Part shown: positions 32,570 to 42,127 of the stretch, piece after piece
How the letters are laid out: each line of letters starts with the position of its first letter
How positions within the stretch are numbered: position 1 is the first letter of the stretch
Source: Acidithiobacillales bacterium SM1_46
GTDB lineage: Bacteria > Pseudomonadota > Gammaproteobacteria > Acidiferrobacterales > Sulfurifustaceae
Assembly (NCBI GenBank): GCA_001304215.1
Contig: LJVB01000006.1
Span: 1-46,065, forward strand
DNA: 46,065 bases
Direction: 5' to 3'
The notes under the pieces: generated by a model
Databases searched by the model: none
Seen by the model: the letters and a program-made list of their open reading frames with translations, nothing else
Told to the model about the DNA's origin: nothing
Translations under genes and position numbers: made by a program

Positions 32570-34624
32570 TTACAGCAGCGGGACGATCAAGAGAGCAACG
32601 ATGTTGATGATCTTGATGAGCGGGTTGATTGCCGGACCCGCGGTGTCCTTGTACGGATCGCCAACGGTGTCGCCGGTCACCGCGGCCTTGTGGGCGTCGC
32701 CCCCCTTGCCGCCATAGTGGCCTTCCTCGATGTATTTCTTGGCGTTATCCCAGGCGCCACCGCCAGTGGTCATGGAGATCGCGACGAAGATGCCGGTCAC
32801 GATCGAACCCATCAGCACGCCACCCAGCGCCTTCACCCCGGCGCCCGGCCCCATCAGGGCGTTGAGCACCAGCACTACCACTACCGGTACCAGCACCGGC
32901 AGTAGCGACGGCACGATCATCTCCTTGATCGCGGCCTTGGTCAGCATGTCGACCGCCTTGGAGTAATCGGGCTTGGACTTGCCGGTCATGATGCCCTTGA
33001 TGCTCTTGAACTGGCGGCGCACTTCCACCACCACCGAGCCGGCCGCACGGCCGACCGCCTCCATGCCCATCGCACCGAACAGATAAGGCACCAGGCCGCC
33101 GACGAACAGGCCGATGATGACGGCCGGGTCGGAGAGCGAGAACTCGACCAGCTTGCCGTAATGCTTGAGTTCGTGGGTGTAATCCGCGAACAGCACCAGC
33201 GCCGCGAGACCGGCGGAGCCGATGGCATAGCCCTTGGTCACGGCCTTGGTGGTGTTGCCGACCGCATCCAGCGGATCCGTGATGTCGCGGATCTTCTTCG
33301 GCAGCTTCGACATTTCGGCGATGCCACCGGCGTTGTCGGTGATCGGACCATAGGCATCGAGCGCCACGATAATGCCGGTCATGCTGAGCATCGAGGTGGC
33401 GGCGATAGCAATGCCATACAGGCCGGCCAGCGAGTACGAACCCCAGATGGCGAGACACACCGCGATGACCGGCGCCGCGGTCGCCTTCATCGACACGCCC
33501 AGGCCCGCGATCACGTTGGTGCCGTGACCGGTGGTCGAGGCCTGCGCGATCTTGCGCACCGGGCTGTACTCGGTAGCGGTGTAGTACTCGGTGATCACCA
33601 CCATGGCGGCGGTGAGCGCGAGTCCGATAAGCGCCGCGTAGTACAGGTTGATGGTCGGAATGGTTTGGTTATCGAGCATGATGCTCGGTCCGAGAAGGCG
33701 GTCGGTGACGTAATAGAACGCGATGGCCGCCAGCACGCCCGCCACGATCAGGCCACGGTACAGCGCGTTCATGATCTTGCCGCCTTTCCTGGCATGCACG
33801 AAGAAGGTGCCAATGACCGAGGCAATGATCGAGACGCCGCCGAGCACCAGCGGATACATCACCGCCTGACCACTGTCGCCGCCAATCAGCAGGCCACCGA
33901 GCAGCATCGTGGCGATGATCGTCACCGCATAGGTCTCAAACAGATCCGCTGCCATGCCAGCGCAGTCGCCGACGTTATCGCCCACGTTGTCGGCGATAAC
34001 CGCCGGGTTGCGCGGATCATCCTCCGGGATGCCGGCCTCGACCTTGCCAACCAGGTCCGCGCCGACGTCCGCACCCTTGGTGAAGATGCCGCCGCCGAGT
34101 CGCGCGAAGATGGAGATCAACGAGCCGCCAAAGCCAAGGCCCACCAGTGGCTTCACTGGATCGGTGCCGGGCGCGACGTTTACAAGAATGGCGTAGTAAC
34201 CCGCCACCCCGAGAAGGCCGAGGCCAACGACCAGCAGGCCGGTGATGGCGCCGCCACGGAATGCGACCTGCAGTGCCGCGTTCAGCCCGTCCTTGGCCGC
34301 CTCGGCGGTGCGCACGTTGGCGCGAACCGAGATGTTCATGCCGATGTAGCCGGCCGCCGCAGACAGCACCGCGCCAATCGCGAATCCGATGGCCGTCAGG
34401 TGACCGAGGAAATAGAAGATCAGCGCGAACAGCACCACGCCGACGATGGCGATGGTGCGGTACTGGCGATTGAGGTAGGCCGAGGCGCCTTCCTGAATGG
34501 CGGCCGAAATCTCCTGCATGCGGGCATTCCCGGCCGGCTTGCCGAGAATCCAGCTGATGGAGACCAGGCCGTACGCGATTGCCGCGACGGCGCAAGCCAG
34601 GGCGAACAGCAAACTTTGTGACAT
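32570..34624 (-). CDS. hppA: K+-independent proton-translocating membrane pyrophosphatase
   Basis: Polytopic inner-membrane enzyme (684 aa, about 15-16 helices) that couples PPi hydrolysis to proton pumping. The substrate site is visible as [11 protein letters not shown] and [21 protein letters not shown], with the second acidic region [16 protein letters not shown]. The ion-type marker GNTTKAVT has Lys where K+-dependent enzymes have Ala and Thr three residues later, the K+-independent form. It has a strong GGGAGG start site. Last gene of an operon with PPi-dependent phosphofructokinase and a 76-aa protein; together they would save energy by using PPi from biosynthesis. Closed by a terminator at 32517-32536. 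Confidence 0.97.
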   Translation of the reverse strand: MSQSLLFALACAVAAIAYGLVSISWILGKPAGNARMQEISAAIQEGASAYLNRQYRTIAIVGVVLFALIFYFLGHLTAIGFAIGAVLSAAAGYIGMNISVRANVRTAEAAKDGLNAALQVAFRGGAITGLLVVGLGLLGVAGYYAILVNVAPGTDPVKPLVGLGFGGSLISIFARLGGGIFTKGADVGADLVGKVEAGIPEDDPRNPAVIADNVGDNVGDCAGMAADLFETYAVTIIATMLLGGLLIGGDSGQAVMYPLVLGGVSIIASVIGTFFVHARKGGKIMNALYRGLIVAGVLAAIAFYYVTDRLLGPSIMLDNQTIPTINLYYAALIGLALTAAMVVITEYYTATEYSPVRKIAQASTTGHGTNVIAGLGVSMKATAAPVIAVCLAIWGSYSLAGLYGIAIAATSMLSMTGIIVALDAYGPITDNAGGIAEMSKLPKKIRDITDPLDAVGNTTKAVTKGYAIGSAGLAALVLFADYTHELKHYGKLVEFSLSDPAVIIGLFVGGLVPYLFGAMGMEAVGRAAGSVVVEVRRQFKSIKGIMTGKSKPDYSKAVDMLTKAAIKEMIVPSLLPVLVPVVVVLVLNALMGPGAGVKALGGVLMGSIVTGIFVAISMTTGGGAWDNAKKYIEEGHYGGKGGDAHKAAVTGDTVGDPYKDTAGPAINPLIKIINIVALLIVPLL

Positions 34625-34699
34625 TTTCGGTTACCTCCCGGTGGTTAAATTTCACTCTTTCTGGAAAACAAACGGCATCCTGTCTGCCAGCCTGCGTTC

Positions 34700-34930
34700 T
34701 TAGGGCGTCGCGGGCTTGTCCTTGTTGACGACCAATCCTCCTTCAAACCGGTCACCCGGCCGAAATCCAAAAACCTTGTCGAGCCCGCATTCCCGTATCA
34801 GGCGGTCGACGGCAGCTTGACCATGCTCGCGGTCTACCTCGGAGAGGATGAGCTTCGCCGAGTTGCCGTTGTAGAACCCGCCGAAGCCGGCCTGCACGAG
34901 TAGCAGCTCCTTGGCCTTGTCGAGTGTCAT
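34700..34930 (-). CDS. small conserved-looking protein between pfp and hppA (orf76)
   Basis: A 76-aa soluble protein (MTLDKAKELLLVQAGFGGFYNGNSAKLILSEVD at its start, RFEGGLVVNKDK near its end). I do not recognise the family. Its ATG is 3 nt past the pfp stop, so translation is coupled to pfp, and it ends 75 nt before hppA. A shuffled-looking ORF would not have this composition: it has a regular mix of helix-forming residues, several Gly, and only two repeats of the motif GG. No signal peptide, membrane helix or cysteine pair is seen except one Cys (RECGLDKV). Sitting between two PPi enzymes, it could modulate Pfp or HppA, but that is speculation. Confidence 0.7.
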   Translation of the reverse strand: MTLDKAKELLLVQAGFGGFYNGNSAKLILSEVDREHGQAAVDRLIRECGLDKVFGFRPGDRFEGGLVVNKDKPATP

Positions 34931-34933
34931 CGA

Positions 34934-36202
34934 CTACAGCTTGAAGCCCCCAAGCTTCTTCTTTACTGCCACGTTCTTGAGGCGCACGTACTGCGGCATG
35001 CCGTCCTTGTAGGGCGGGTAATCCTCGCCCTTGATAAGCGGTTCGAGATAGGCGCGGCACTTGGCAGTGATGCCAAAGCCATCCGGCGTGATGAAATCGG
35101 CCGGCATCATCTTCTCGACGTTCGCGACCTTGGCGAGCGGCGCCATGCCGATGGTCCATTTGTAGGGCTTGCTGCTCTTTCGCACGATTGTCGGCATCAC
35201 CGAGTTGTGGCCCTTGATGGCGTATTCGACCGCCGCTTTCCCGGTGGCATAGGCCTGCTCGACGTCCGCCTTGGAGGCAATGTGGCGCGCGGCGCGTTGA
35301 AGGTAATCCGCAACGCCCCAGTGATACTTGAGGCCGAGACCTTCCTTGATGATCGAGGCCACTACTGGTGCGACGCCGCCAAGCTGGGCGTGGCCGAAGG
35401 CATCGCGAAGGCCCTGATCAGCGAGGAACTTGCCATCGGCGCTCTTCGTGCCTTCCGACACCACCACGGTGCAGTAACCGAATTTCTTTACGTGAGCGTC
35501 GACCTTGCCGAGGAACTTGTCCTTGTCGAAGCTCACTTCCGGAAACAGGATTACGATCGGGATCTCGGTGTCCTTGGTAGAGGCAAGGCCGCCAGCCGCC
35601 GCGATCCAGCCAGCGTGCCGGCCCATCACTTCGAGGATGAACACCTTGGTCGAGGTTTTCGCCATCGAGGCGACATCGAAGCTCGCCTCGCGCGTGGATA
35701 CCGCGATGTACTTGGCGACCGAACCAAAGCCCGGGCAGTTGTCGGTGATCGGCAGGTCATTGTCGACCGTCTTCGGCACATGCACGGCCCTGATCGGGTA
35801 GCCCATGGACTCACCGAGCTGCGAGACCTTGAGGCAGGTGTCGGCCGAGTCGCCACCACCGTTATAGAAGAAGTAACCGATGTTGTGGGCCTTGAACACC
35901 TCGATCAGGCGCTCGTACTCGCGGCGGTTGGCCTCGAGGCTCTTCATCTTGTAGCGGCAGGAGCCGAACGCGCCCGAGGGCGTATAGCGCAGGGCCGCGA
36001 TGCTCTTGGCCGACTCCTTGCTGGTGTCAATTAAGTCTTCGGTCAGGGCGCCTATGATGCCGTTGCGGCCGGCGTACACCTTGGCGATCTTGTTCTTGTG
36101 CTTGCGGGCGGTTTCGATGACGCCTGCTGCCGAGGCGTTGATCACGGCGGTTACGCCGCCGGACTGCGCGTAAAAGGCGTTCATGGGTTTTGCTTTGGCC
36201 AT
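34934..36202 (-). CDS. pfp: pyrophosphate-dependent 6-phosphofructokinase
   Basis: Cytoplasmic enzyme of 422 aa that phosphorylates fructose 6-phosphate with PPi and works reversibly in glycolysis and gluconeogenesis. Motifs: SGGVTAVINASA (about residue 14), GGGDSADT (about 115, the GGDDS-type PPi signature, not the ATP-type GGDGT), PKTVDNDLP (about 144, with the PPi-type Lys) and EVMGRHAGWIA (about 192). It starts at ATG 36202 with GGAG 13 nt upstream inside an unusual leader identical to that of dsrC. It leads the operon pfp - orf76 - hppA, so PPi is both substrate and regulator of the same unit. Confidence 0.95.
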   Translation of the reverse strand: MAKAKPMNAFYAQSGGVTAVINASAAGVIETARKHKNKIAKVYAGRNGIIGALTEDLIDTSKESAKSIAALRYTPSGAFGSCRYKMKSLEANRREYERLIEVFKAHNIGYFFYNGGGDSADTCLKVSQLGESMGYPIRAVHVPKTVDNDLPITDNCPGFGSVAKYIAVSTREASFDVASMAKTSTKVFILEVMGRHAGWIAAAGGLASTKDTEIPIVILFPEVSFDKDKFLGKVDAHVKKFGYCTVVVSEGTKSADGKFLADQGLRDAFGHAQLGGVAPVVASIIKEGLGLKYHWGVADYLQRAARHIASKADVEQAYATGKAAVEYAIKGHNSVMPTIVRKSSKPYKWTIGMAPLAKVANVEKMMPADFITPDGFGITAKCRAYLEPLIKGEDYPPYKDGMPQYVRLKNVAVKKKLGGFKL

Positions 36203-36204
36203 GG

Positions 36205-36219
36205 CGTTGCAGTGTCTCC
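36205..36219 (-). promoter_or_regulatory. pfp leader element shared with dsrC
   Basis: Minus-strand GGAGACACTGCAACG, ending two bases before the pfp ATG, is identical to the leader directly before dsrC at 23446-23460. It contains the ribosome binding site GGAG at a long 13-nt spacing. Confidence 0.45.
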
Positions 36220-36263
36220 GGTAAAGTGGGGAATCTCGTTAGAATAAATTCAGGGTTGTGCCG

Positions 36264-36641
36264 CTAGTTCTTGGCGCGCGGACCCGGGTCGACAGGTTCG
36301 AGCTGCTCTTTGCGAATGTGGTCGGATTGTACCTGCAGCAATGTGGTGACACAGAGGGCCAGGTCGTCGTATTCCTCGCGCCCGGTACCGTACTGCTGGA
36401 AGCCGCGGTAAAAGAATTGCGCGCGGTAGCGCCCGCGACCGGTCTTGAACACGACGAAATTCGCGCCGCGCTCGGACCAGACAACGGCGGGAACGCTGGT
36501 CAGGGTGCGATCCTCCGGGAAGAGCCGAATCTCCGCATCACCAATCTGGGTCTCAATATCCCGGCCATAGCGTTCGCGCAGCGTCTGGCCGATGGTCCAG
36601 AGCTCGGTGTCGGTGAAATCAGGGATCGTTTCCTGGGTCAT
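36264..36641 (-). CDS. conserved hypothetical protein, 125 aa
   Basis: A soluble 125-aa protein that I cannot place in a named family. It reads ELWTIGQTLRERYGRDIETQIGD near residue 15, VVWSERGANFVVFKTGRGRYRAQFFYRGFQQYGTG around 50-85 and ends in a polar tail. No signal peptide, membrane helix or catalytic motif is visible. The aromatic and arginine-rich middle could form a beta-sheet domain. It lies 61 nt upstream of pfp on the same strand and may be its operon leader gene, although the leader element of pfp suggests a separate signal. There is no clear ribosome binding site before its ATG. Function unknown. Confidence 0.65.
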   Translation of the reverse strand: MTQETIPDFTDTELWTIGQTLRERYGRDIETQIGDAEIRLFPEDRTLTSVPAVVWSERGANFVVFKTGRGRYRAQFFYRGFQQYGTGREEYDDLALCVTTLLQVQSDHIRKEQLEPVDPGPRAKN

Positions 36642-36783
36642 GGGCTGGGATTCTGGTTCCCGTCGGGACAGCGCATCGGCCCCGGCCCCGTGGGGCGGGC
36701 GCTAGATTAACCCAGTTTCCAGCGCGTGATCACGGAAAGATTAAATCGGGCGATAGGGGGGGCTTATTGGCCAAAGGCGGGCG

Positions 36784-36838
36784 TTGACGGGACCGGGGGC
36801 AGACGGTAGCTTACCCGGCCGATTAAGCTCGTTATAAC
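36784..36838 (+). promoter_or_regulatory. candidate promoters for adk
   Basis: TTGACG (36784-36789) with 17 nt to TAGCTT (36807-36812) forms one possible pair. A better -10, TATAAC (36833-36838), lies nearer the gene but lacks a good -35. Either could serve adk at 36893. Confidence 0.3.
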
Positions 36839-36892
36839 AGGGCAAAAGCCCCGTCCGAACCACCACTTCGACCACTTCAGGCGAGAAGAACC

Positions 36893-37858
36893 ATGAGAAT
36901 CGTACTACTGGGAGCGCCCGGTTCCGGCAAGGGAACGCAGGCTAAGTTGTTGGTAGAAAAGTACAATATTCCTCAAATTTCCACGGGGGACCTCCTGCGC
37001 GCGGAGGTAGCGGCTGGTACCGATCTTGGCAAGAAGGCCAAGGCCGCCATGGATGCCGGCCAGCTGGTAACGGACGATGTCGTTCTGGGCATGATCCAGT
37101 CTCGCCTGTCCAAGCCGGATGCCCGAAACGGCTTCATTCTGGACGGTTTCCCGCGCAACATCCCTCAAGCTCAGGCGCTCGATGCGATGCTCGCGCGCCT
37201 CAGCCAGCCATTGCAGCTGGCGCTGCTGGTGGATGTGGACAATGAGGTGCTGATGAAGCGCCTCACTGGCCGGCGCAGCTGCGGCAACGCTGCCTGCGGC
37301 GCGATCTACAACATCTATTTCTCACCACCGAAGACCGCCGGCAAGTGCGACAAGTGCGGATCCGCGCTGCAGCATCGCTCCGACGACAATGAGGACACGG
37401 TGCGCAAGCGTCTTACCGTGTACGAGCAGCAGACCGCGCCGCTCATGTCCTACTACAAGGCGCAGGGCAAGTTGCGCACCGTAAAGGGCGTCGGCGGCGT
37501 GAACGACATCTTCCGCAACATCTCCGATATCGTCGAAGCACAGATTCGTCCGCTCGCCGGTGTCATGAGCAAGATCGATCAGGTCGAGGCAGCCAAGAAG
37601 GCTGCCAAGGCTGCGGCCAAGGCCCCTGCCAAGGGAGCGAAGGGCGCCAAGCCGGTGGCGAAAGCAGCAGCCAAGGTAGTGGCAAAGCCAGCAGCCAAAC
37701 CTGCGAAGGCCGCGGCAAAGAAGGCCGTGCCCAAGAAGGGAGCCAAGAAGCCAGCACCCAAGAAGGCGACCAAAAAAGTCGTGAAGAAGGCTGCGCCCAA
37801 GAAAGCGGCCAAGAAGCCCGCGAAGAAGGCGAAGCCCAAGGCCAAGAAGACCAAATAG
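36893..37858 (+). CDS. adk: adenylate kinase with Lys/Ala-rich histone-H1-like C-terminal tail
   Basis: Converts AMP and ATP to two ADP. The enzyme core (about residues 1-225) has P-loop GAPGSGKGTQ, STGDLLRAEV, GFPRNIPQA and LTVYEQQTAPL. The LID has a zinc set C-x4-C-x16-C-x2-C (SCGNAACG ... CDKCG), two residues longer in the first knuckle than the usual C-x2-C. After MSKIDQVE the protein continues with about 89 residues (233-321) made almost only of Lys, Ala and Pro (KKAAPKKAAKKPAKKAKPKAKKTK), like bacterial H1 homologues or AlgP tails. A typical Adk is about 215-220 aa, so the tail adds over a third. It may bind nucleic acid or polyphosphate. A terminator follows. Confidence 0.95.
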   Translation: MRIVLLGAPGSGKGTQAKLLVEKYNIPQISTGDLLRAEVAAGTDLGKKAKAAMDAGQLVTDDVVLGMIQSRLSKPDARNGFILDGFPRNIPQAQALDAMLARLSQPLQLALLVDVDNEVLMKRLTGRRSCGNAACGAIYNIYFSPPKTAGKCDKCGSALQHRSDDNEDTVRKRLTVYEQQTAPLMSYYKAQGKLRTVKGVGGVNDIFRNISDIVEAQIRPLAGVMSKIDQVEAAKKAAKAAAKAPAKGAKGAKPVAKAAAKVVAKPAAKPAKAAAKKAVPKKGAKKPAPKKATKKVVKKAAPKKAAKKPAKKAKPKAKKTK

Positions 37859-37884
37859 GCGGGTGCGACATAAGTTAAGTATGG

Positions 37885-37919
37885 AGCGAAGGGGCTCGGG
37901 CGACCGGGCCCTTTTCGCT
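37885..37919 (+). terminator. intrinsic terminator after adk
   Basis: GGGCTCGG-GCGA-CCGGGCCC forms an 8-bp stem with one G-U pair and is followed by TTTTCGCTT. Flanking AGCGAA and TTCGCT extend the stem with one bulge, so the hairpin could also end transcription from the other side. It lies between adk and hemB. Confidence 0.8.
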
Positions 37920-37958
37920 TGGAGACTAACCGGCATTCCGATTACGGAGCGAAACTAA

Positions 37959-38978
<1,020 letters not shown>

Positions 38979-39033
38979 TGCCGGCGCTGGCGCACGCGTG
39001 CTGACGCCGCGCGCATCGCGCTAGGGGGTCGCG

Positions 39034-39429
39034 GTGAGCAATGAACCGCTCTTCACACAGTCTCCGCAGCTAGATGAACCCTCCCGCCAGGTAACGCCGC
39101 CGGTTCTGCGCTGGGCGGCAAATCTCGGCATCCTTGTCGCCGCGCTGTTGCTGCTCTACCTGCTTGCCGAGTCGATCTATGGCAAGTACCCGTTTCGAGC
39201 GCTGTTCGGCCTGATTGCGGATATTGCGCTGCTCATCGCGCTCGTGGGGCTTCGTATGATGCGCCGGTGGGCGGCGTACCTGTTCGTGCTGCTCGTGATT
39301 ATCGTATTGCCAATGGTGGTGATTCTTGGTCTGCGTGGCGCTTTCGGCGCTGGCGTCGTTGCTGCGTTTGTTGTCGCGCCGATCTTGATGTTGTTCATCG
39401 TCGCACGCTGCTGGAGTGAGTTGCGATGA
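39034..39429 (+). CDS. small four-helix membrane protein
   Basis: A 131-aa integral membrane protein with about four hydrophobic stretches: residues 26-47 (WAANLGILVAALLLLYLLAESI), 54-72 (ALFGLIADIALLIALVGLR), 77-97 (WAAYLFVLLVIIVLPMVVILG) and 101-122 (AFGAGVVAAFVVAPILMLFIV). No charged catalytic motif or known family is recognised. The start is GTG 39034 with AGGGGGT 6 nt upstream. It ends 16 nt before rlmJ and probably shares a message with it, though no functional link is apparent. Confidence 0.75.
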   Translation: MSNEPLFTQSPQLDEPSRQVTPPVLRWAANLGILVAALLLLYLLAESIYGKYPFRALFGLIADIALLIALVGLRMMRRWAAYLFVLLVIIVLPMVVILGLRGAFGAGVVAAFVVAPILMLFIVARCWSELR

Positions 39430-39445
39430 TTCTCCCGCCCCTACA

Positions 39446-40285
39446 ATGAACTACCGCCACATCTTTCACGCCGGCAACTTCGCCGACGTCTTCAAGCATG
39501 TCGTGCTGGTGCGGCTGCTGCAGGCGCTGCACAGGAAGGACACGCCGTTTTGCTATCTCGATACCCACGCCGGGCGCGGTGTCTACGACCTGACCAGCGT
39601 GTCTGCGCAGAGAAGCGGCGAATTTCGCGATGGTATTGGCCGGATGTGGAGCGGGCAGGACTGGACCGGGCACTTCTCGGATTACCTCGATGTGGTGCGC
39701 GCGCTCAATTCGCAGGGCAAGTTGCTGGCATATCCGGGCTCACCGAGCATCGCGCGGCAGTTGCTGCGTGCGCAGGACCGCATGGTGTTGTGCGAACAAC
39801 AACAGGAGGAAGCCGGAGCGCTGAAGGCCGAGTTTCCCGGCGACCGGCAAGTCGCCGTCCATGTGCAGGATGGCTATCAGGCACTCAAAGCCTTTCTGCC
39901 GCCGAAGGAACGGCGCGGCCTGGTGCTGATCGATCCGCCATACGAGTCGCCGGACGAATTCGAGCAGGCCGGGCGTGCTCTGATCGCGGCGTGGCGGCGT
40001 TGGGACACCGGCATCTTCGCGCTCTGGTATCCGATCAAGGATCTGGCCGCGGTAGACCGCCTGCATCGGAGGCTAGTCGCGGCCGGCATGGGCAAACTAC
40101 TGCTGGTGGACTTTGCCGTAGCAGCGCCCACCGGGACGCTCCGGCTGTGTCGCTGCGCACTGGTTCTTGTGAATCCGCCTTGGAAACTGGATATCGGGCT
40201 TACCAGCGATCTGCCCATCCTCGCCAAGGGCTTAGCGCAGGGACCTGAGGCCGGCGCTGAGGTTCGCTGGCTTTCCGCCGAATAA
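39446..40285 (+). CDS. rlmJ: 23S rRNA (adenine-2030-N6)-methyltransferase
   Basis: RlmJ methylates A2030 of 23S rRNA. The 279-aa product starts MNYRHIFHAGNFADVFKHVVL, the conserved RlmJ N-terminus (YRHxFHAGNxADVxKH), which places the start at ATG 39446 rather than the track start. It then has YLDTHAGRGVYDL (AdoMet-binding motif I, about residues 38-50) and the catalytic motif IV DPPYE (about 161-165) for N6-adenine methylation. AFYP-type segments FALWYPIKD complete the family pattern. Located 16 nt after a small membrane-protein gene and 199 nt before the PilZ gene. Confidence 0.95.
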   Translation: MNYRHIFHAGNFADVFKHVVLVRLLQALHRKDTPFCYLDTHAGRGVYDLTSVSAQRSGEFRDGIGRMWSGQDWTGHFSDYLDVVRALNSQGKLLAYPGSPSIARQLLRAQDRMVLCEQQQEEAGALKAEFPGDRQVAVHVQDGYQALKAFLPPKERRGLVLIDPPYESPDEFEQAGRALIAAWRRWDTGIFALWYPIKDLAAVDRLHRRLVAAGMGKLLLVDFAVAAPTGTLRLCRCALVLVNPPWKLDIGLTSDLPILAKGLAQGPEAGAEVRWLSAE

Positions 40286-40484
40286 TTGGCGCTTGCTGGC
40301 CGCACCAACTGCTAACTTGGCGATACATCCCGACAGACGTCCTCTATCGACAGACAATCGGCCGCCGCGGATAATCCTTTGAAGGCGGCATACCCAGCGC
40401 AAATAAGGGGGGATTTGCAGTCACCCCGCAACTTTTCCAGTTGCGTACAGCGAGCGTGCCAGCTTGGCAGGAGGTTGAATAACA

Positions 40485-40802
40485 ATGAGCAAAGAACGCC
40501 GCGAGAACCAGAGACTGCCCGTCGAATTCGATGCGGTGCTGAATTACCAGCAGCACGCGATCATTTGCACGGTTCGTGACATCAGCCTTAACGGTGCCTT
40601 CGTCGAAACCATGCCGGACTCGCTACCGACCCGCAATACGCATGTGGAGATCGGTTTTTCGGTCCTTACCAACGGTCAGAATCGCTATCTCCGCATTCCG
40701 GGCAGGATTGCCTACATCAAGGACAACGGTGCAGGCGTTCGCTTCAGCGAAGTCGGCATGGATGCCTACATGAATCTGGTGGACATGGTTTACGAAGCCT
40801 GA
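40485..40802 (+). CDS. single-domain PilZ protein (c-di-GMP receptor)
   Basis: A 105-aa stand-alone PilZ domain. The c-di-GMP binding residues are present: the arginine motif RRENQRLP (R-x3-R, about residues 5-12) and DISLNGAFVE (D-x-S-x2-G, about 32-41). It should therefore bind c-di-GMP and relay it to a partner, for example in motility or exopolysaccharide control. A strong GGAGG is 8-9 nt before the ATG. The 199-nt leader includes a small hairpin GCAACT/AGTTGC just upstream. No flagellar or pilus gene is nearby, so the partner is open. Confidence 0.88.
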   Translation: MSKERRENQRLPVEFDAVLNYQQHAIICTVRDISLNGAFVETMPDSLPTRNTHVEIGFSVLTNGQNRYLRIPGRIAYIKDNGAGVRFSEVGMDAYMNLVDMVYEA

Positions 40803-40870
40803 CGCCCTGCGCGCGTCAGACGGGCCGGATTGCGTTAGGCTAGGGCGCACGGTCCCTAATTATTCGTGCC

Positions 40871-42127
40871 ATGACAGCCGCCTCCCGCGTCCTGCTGATC
40901 GCTCCCTATTCGAGCTACCGCACCGCACCCTTTATCGCCGCTGCGGAGCGCCTGCGGGTACCGCTGCTTATCGCGTCACAAAGCGACCTGCCGGTCAGCA
41001 CGATCGCAGTGCAGGGCGTGAACGTCTCGTTTGCCAGTCCACAGGAAGCGTTCGAGAAGCTCATGCGGGAAGCCGAGCGCGCTCCTTTCGCGGCAGTTCT
41101 CGGCACGGATGACGCCACCACCGAGCTGGCGGCACGTATCGCCGCCTCGCTCGGGCTCCCGCACAATCCGCCCGAGGCGGTTCGCTACGCGCATCGCAAG
41201 GATCTCGCGCGCGAGCGACTGGCGCGCTCGGGTGTACGCGTGCCGCGTCACTGGCGTGTGGATCTGCGCCAGGCACTGGCAGCGCAGATCGATGCCGTCA
41301 GATATCCATGCGTGGTGAAACCGGTGGCGCTGTCCGCCAGCCGCGGTGTGATCCGCGCCGACTCCCGCGGCGCGCTGCTCGCCGCCGCGGCGCGCGCGGA
41401 GCGAATCATTGCTGGCGAATTGGAGGGCGAGGCGCGCCATCTGTTGTTGATCGAAGAGTACCTGCCCGGCATCGAAGTTGCGGTGGAGGGGATGCTCGAT
41501 TCCGGTGAGCTGCAGGTGCTTGCCGTGTTTGACAAGCCGGATCCGCTGGAAGGGCCCTTCTTCGAGGAGAGCTACTACATCACTCCTTCGCGACTCGACG
41601 CCTCAGTCCAGGCGCAACTACGGATCGCGATCGCCGCCGTGTGCCGCGCCTACGGTCTGCGTGAGGGCCCAATTCATGCCGAGTGCCGCATCAATGACGC
41701 AGGTGTATGGATTCTGGAAGTTGCGGCTCGCACAATCGGTGGCCTGTGCGCAAGGTTGCTGCGTTTTGGCACGGGCTATGGTCTGGAAGAGTTGGTGCTC
41801 GCCCAGGCGCTGGGACAGCCCCTCCCTGAGATGGCCAGCGATGATGAGCGTGCCGCGGGAGGCGTGTTGATGCTTCCGATCGAACAGGGCGGCATCCTGC
41901 GGCGCGTGGAGGGAATCGAGGCGGCACGAAAGGTCCCGCATATCGAAGAGGTTCATATCGACGTGCGTGAAGGCTACGAACTTGTCCCGCTGCCGGAAGG
42001 CGCGAGTTATCTCGGTTTTATCTTTGCCCGCGCGCCGACCCCGCAAGCGGCCGAGTCAGCATTGCGCGCGGCGCACGCCAAGCTGCGGGTTGTCGTTGCG
42101 CCGCTTTTCAAGGCGGCGAGAGCCTAG
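40871..42127 (+). CDS. ATP-grasp domain protein (carboxylate-amine ligase type)
   Basis: A 418-aa ATP-grasp enzyme. The N-terminal Rossmann-like domain (about 1-100) begins ASRVLLIAPYSSYRTAPFIAAAERL. The ATP-grasp core has YPCVVKPVALSASRGVIRAD (about 140-159), EEYLPGIEVAVEGML (about 195-209) and the metal site HAECRIND...WILEVAAR (about 275-292), so both catalytic and metal residues are in place. It should ligate a carboxylate to an amine or other nucleophile using ATP, as in amino-acid or peptide ligases, but no specific substrate is clear. No biosynthetic cluster is adjacent. It overlaps the convergent rsmE gene by 4 nt. Confidence 0.85.
   Translation: MTAASRVLLIAPYSSYRTAPFIAAAERLRVPLLIASQSDLPVSTIAVQGVNVSFASPQEAFEKLMREAERAPFAAVLGTDDATTELAARIAASLGLPHNPPEAVRYAHRKDLARERLARSGVRVPRHWRVDLRQALAAQIDAVRYPCVVKPVALSASRGVIRADSRGALLAAAARAERIIAGELEGEARHLLLIEEYLPGIEVAVEGMLDSGELQVLAVFDKPDPLEGPFFEESYYITPSRLDASVQAQLRIAIAAVCRAYGLREGPIHAECRINDAGVWILEVAARTIGGLCARLLRFGTGYGLEELVLAQALGQPLPEMASDDERAAGGVLMLPIEQGGILRRVEGIEAARKVPHIEEVHIDVREGYELVPLPEGASYLGFIFARAPTPQAAESALRAAHAKLRVVVAPLFKAARA

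Noticed and set aside
33161-34621. 486-aa antisense ORF opposite hppA
   Set aside because: Shadow of a GC-rich coding strand; no family-like sequence, and hppA is unambiguous.
37322-37936. 204-aa Leu/Gly-rich ORF opposite adk
   Set aside because: Produced by the antisense of the Lys/Ala repeat codons of the adk tail.
40380-40484. Possible c-di-GMP riboswitch before the PilZ gene
   Set aside because: Only one short hairpin (GCAACT/AGTTGC) is visible; none of the conserved riboswitch core is present.
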